A stretch of DNA of 24,420 bases, from positions 1 to 24,420 of the forward strand of contig CAMLNB010000020.1 of assembly GCA_946481205.1 (NCBI GenBank). The letters are read 5' to 3'. Of this stretch, positions 22,697 through 24,420 are shown in pieces (within the stretch, counting starts at the first letter, position 1; every line of letters starts with the position of its first letter). The notes beneath the pieces are model-generated. The model searched no databases, was not told the origin of the DNA, and saw nothing but the letters and a program-made list of their open reading frames with translations. The position numbers and the translations under genes were made by a program. The stretch comes from an uncultured Kangiella sp. GTDB lineage: Bacteria > Pseudomonadota > Gammaproteobacteria > Enterobacterales > DSM-103792.

Positions 22697-23689
22697 GTGA
22701 TCAAGCCCGTGCACCCTGATGTCGCCCTGTTTGAAGGCGAGCGCCCGTTTCCGGCGCTGGCCAGCTGTGAGCACTTCGCCGGTAGCGAAAAGCTCATCAA
22801 CAAGGCGCTGCAACTGCAAAACGAGCTTGGTCCGATCTTCGACATCACCTGCGACTGCGAAGATGGCGCGCAGGCCGGCAAAGAGGTCGAGCACGCCGAA
22901 ATGGTCGTCTCGGTCATCAATTCCGATGCCAACAAGCACAACCGCGCCGGCGTCCGCATCCATGACTATGGCCATGAATTCTGGCGCAAGGATGTCGACA
23001 TCCTGCTGAAAGGCGCCGGTGACCGCATCGCTTATATCACCATCCCGAAATCGCTCAACGCCCGCCAGGCCGAAGAGATGGTGGCCTATATCCAGGACAA
23101 ATGCCGGCAGCTGCACCTGAAACGCGAAGTGCCGGTGCACGTGTTGATTGAAACCCATGGTGCACTGCACGAAGTGTGGCAGATTGCCACGCTGCCATGG
23201 GTCGAGGTATTGGACTTTGGCATGATGGATTTTGTCTCGGGCCATCATGGTGCCATTCCGGCTGCCTGCATGCGTTCGCCGGGGCAGTTTGATCATCCGT
23301 TGCTGGCCCGCGCCAAGACCGAGATGGTTGCCGCCGCGCTGGCCAACGGCGTGGTGCCGGCCCACAACGTCACGCTCGATCTGAAGAACCCGGAACAGAC
23401 TCGCGCCGATGCCCATCGTGCCCGTTACGAGTTTGGCTTCCTGCGCCAGTGGTCGATTTACCCGACTCAGATCCAGGCCATCGTCGATGCGATGAAGCCG
23501 GATTTCTCCGAGATTCAGGATGGCGCCGAGATTCTGCTGGCCGCGCAAGCCAACCATTGGGGCCCGATCCAGCACAAAGGCGAGCTGCACGATCGCGCGA
23601 CCTATCGTTATTTCTGGACGCTGCTGAAGCGCGCCAAAGCCACCGGCGCGCCGATTCCGGACGAGGCGGTCAAGGCGTTTTTCAGCTGA
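22697..23689 (+). CDS. HpcH/HpaI aldolase/citrate lyase family protein
   Basis: 330 residues, a third and distinct member of the CitE/HpcH TIM-barrel family. Elements: CEHFAGSEKLINKAL near the N-terminus, DITCDCEDG (49-57), GVRIHD with Arg87, YITIPKSLN, metal-binding Glu152 in LIETHGAL, Asp178 in FGMMDFVSGHHG and WSIYPTQIQAIVDAM near 252-266. The CDCEDG and FVSGHHG signatures mark a subgroup common in Beta- and Gammaproteobacteria, often annotated only as a citrate lyase beta-like protein; its substrate is not established to my knowledge. The frame is open upstream to 22373, but the GTG at 22697 with AAGGAGA 7 bases before it is the clear start. It is transcribed away from the other lyases and followed by a large palindromic structure. 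Confidence 0.9.
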   Translation: MIKPVHPDVALFEGERPFPALASCEHFAGSEKLINKALQLQNELGPIFDITCDCEDGAQAGKEVEHAEMVVSVINSDANKHNRAGVRIHDYGHEFWRKDVDILLKGAGDRIAYITIPKSLNARQAEEMVAYIQDKCRQLHLKREVPVHVLIETHGALHEVWQIATLPWVEVLDFGMMDFVSGHHGAIPAACMRSPGQFDHPLLARAKTEMVAAALANGVVPAHNVTLDLKNPEQTRADAHRARYEFGFLRQWSIYPTQIQAIVDAMKPDFSEIQDGAEILLAAQANHWGPIQHKGELHDRATYRYFWTLLKRAKATGAPIPDEAVKAFFS

Positions 23690-23691
23690 GC

Positions 23692-23765
23692 CACCGCGCC
23701 GTTTCGCACGCATGTGCGCAGCAACAATGCCGGCAATCGCCGGCATTGTTGTTTCTGGCGCGGTG
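23692..23765 (+). terminator. Three-way-junction palindrome / probable terminator
   Basis: Two bases after the lyase stop codon. An outer 9-bp stem CACCGCGCC/GGCGCGGTG (23692-23700 with 23757-23765) encloses a small hairpin (23705-23709 with 23714-23718) and a perfect 13-bp stem-loop (23722-23734 with 23739-23751, loop AATC) followed by only TTT. The 13-bp stem may terminate weakly; the full structure is unusual for a simple terminator. Confidence 0.6.
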
Positions 23766-23864
23766 ACACCGGGTTTCAAGACCGAGTTTTAAGTCTGACT
23801 CGTTCGGTTCACCGCCTGTTTTAATAACACCCGCCTGCATCGTGCGCAGCAACATCGACCTGCT

Positions 23865-23893
23865 TTGCAAATTCGCCCCGGCATTTCCATACT
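23865..23893 (+). promoter_or_regulatory. Possible sigma70 promoter of the fimV-like gene
   Basis: TTGCAA (23865-23870) and CATACT (23888-23893) are separated by 17 bases, about 70 bases before the ATG at 23966. Both hexamers match consensus at four of six positions. Confidence 0.35.
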
Positions 23894-23965
23894 GATTGTG
23901 CGTGCCGTCATCCCGGACGGCGTCGTCGCCGCATTCCGGCGCAGTCATGCACAAGGAAGGCTGTC

Positions 23966-24420
23966 ATGGCGCCTTATCGTCTCTCCCTCCCGGCTCTGCT
24001 GATCGGCGTGGCATTCAGTCCGATTGCCACGTCGTTGGGTTTTGGCGAACTGCAATTGCAGTCGCAGCTCAACCAACCGCTGCAAGCTGAAATTCCGATC
24101 CTCGGTGTACCCGCGTATGCCAGTGACTCGATTCGTATTCGGGTTGGCCGGCGCGAAGATTTTGCCGCGCTCGGCTACGACTATGCGCCGGAAGTGGATG
24201 ACATCCGCGCCGAGTTGCAGCAACGCGACAATCGTCTGGTGTTGCAGCTGCGCAGTCGCGTGGCGTTGCGCGAACCGCTGGTGAATCTGGTGTTGGTGGC
24301 GGAAGAGGGCAGCACCCGCTATTTGCGCGATTACGCCTTGCTGCTGGATCTTCCCGGCGAACGTACCGCCGCAGTCACGCCATCCGCCGTGACTCCAGCT
24401 GCTGAAACAGCGCCTGCCGT
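23966..24420 (+). CDS. fimV: FimV/HubP-like polar protein, N-terminal part (3' end outside window)
   Basis: The frame is open to the window end; 151 residues are visible. A signal peptide (~1-24, MAPYRLSLPALLIGVAFSP...) is followed by the family hallmark LGFGELQLQSQLNQPLQAEIPIL (split here as residues ~24-46) and a conserved beta-rich domain to ~residue 130 (VGRREDFAALGYDY, LVNLVLVAEEGSTRYLRDYALLLD). A Pro/Ala/Thr-rich linker then begins at ERTAAVTPSAV. In FimV/HubP proteins this is followed by a LysM domain, a membrane helix, acidic repeats and a C-terminal TPR/FimV domain. The protein organises the cell pole, type IV pili and type II secretion. AAGGAAGG 5 bases before the ATG supports the start. 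Codon use is like that of its neighbours. Type II secretion at the pole would fit with the GlyGly-CTERM protein earlier in the window. Confidence 0.9.
   Translation, partial: MAPYRLSLPALLIGVAFSPIATSLGFGELQLQSQLNQPLQAEIPILGVPAYASDSIRIRVGRREDFAALGYDYAPEVDDIRAELQQRDNRLVLQLRSRVALREPLVNLVLVAEEGSTRYLRDYALLLDLPGERTAAVTPSAVTPAAETAPA

Noticed and set aside
1..24420. Search for tRNA, rRNA, CRISPR repeats, insertion sequences and prophage genes
   Set aside because: No cloverleaf-like sequence with a T-loop, no spaced direct repeats and no transposase, integrase or phage motif was recognised by reading both strands.

Overview
The window is a continuous stretch of GC-rich, tightly packed chromosome from a Gram-negative bacterium, most likely a gammaproteobacterium. 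The pointers are a PBP1b-type peptidoglycan synthase, a FimV/HubP-type polar protein, a GlyGly-CTERM (rhombosortase-type) surface protein, an OprC/NosA-like copper receptor and a YbjQ protein. I see no tRNA, rRNA, transposase, integrase, phage gene or CRISPR array.

Layout. (1) 1-3459, cell envelope: the 3' part of mrcB runs into a symmetric terminator shared with a convergent small lipoprotein gene; murI lies beyond. (2) 3562-7474: a large secreted choice-of-anchor-B/Calx-beta protein with a GlyGly-CTERM tail, then an MFS exporter, both on the minus strand. (3) 7543-9224: a two-helix membrane protein, an Arg-rich small protein behind a promoter with a palindrome at its start site, and a PLP-dependent D-cysteine desulfhydrase/ACC deaminase-like enzyme overlapping it by 49 bases. 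(4) 9398-14210: a four-gene operon (ATPase, six-helix permease, GldG-like protein, DUF4340 protein) resembling the gliding-type GldA/F/G exporter. An attenuator-like pair of mutually exclusive hairpins precedes the last gene. (5) 14268-17151: a GIY-YIG protein, ybjQ, and a TonB-dependent copper receptor that starts at TTG and keeps the CxxxM/HxM copper ligands. (6) 17392-23689: a carbon-metabolism locus with a MaoC double-hotdog hydratase (mesaconyl-CoA hydratase-like), a CitE-like CoA ester lyase, an AMP-forming acyl-CoA synthetase and a second HpcH/HpaI lyase on the minus strand. A third HpcH/HpaI lyase is divergent, across a 305-base regulatory region with three TTTGAA-type half-sites. (7) 23966-end: the 5' end of a fimV-like gene.

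How region 6 may work (inference): the synthetase would activate a C4/C5 dicarboxylic or similar acid. The MaoC enzyme would add or remove water. One or more of three diverged lyases would split or form a beta-hydroxyacyl-CoA (malyl-, beta-methylmalyl- or citramalyl-CoA type), linking acetyl- or propionyl-CoA with glyoxylate or pyruvate. Three diverged lyases of one fold in a single locus is the most unusual metabolic feature. The most unusual regulatory features are the overlapping hairpins at 13034-13087, the half-site array at 22501-22531 and several multi-hairpin intergenic palindromes.
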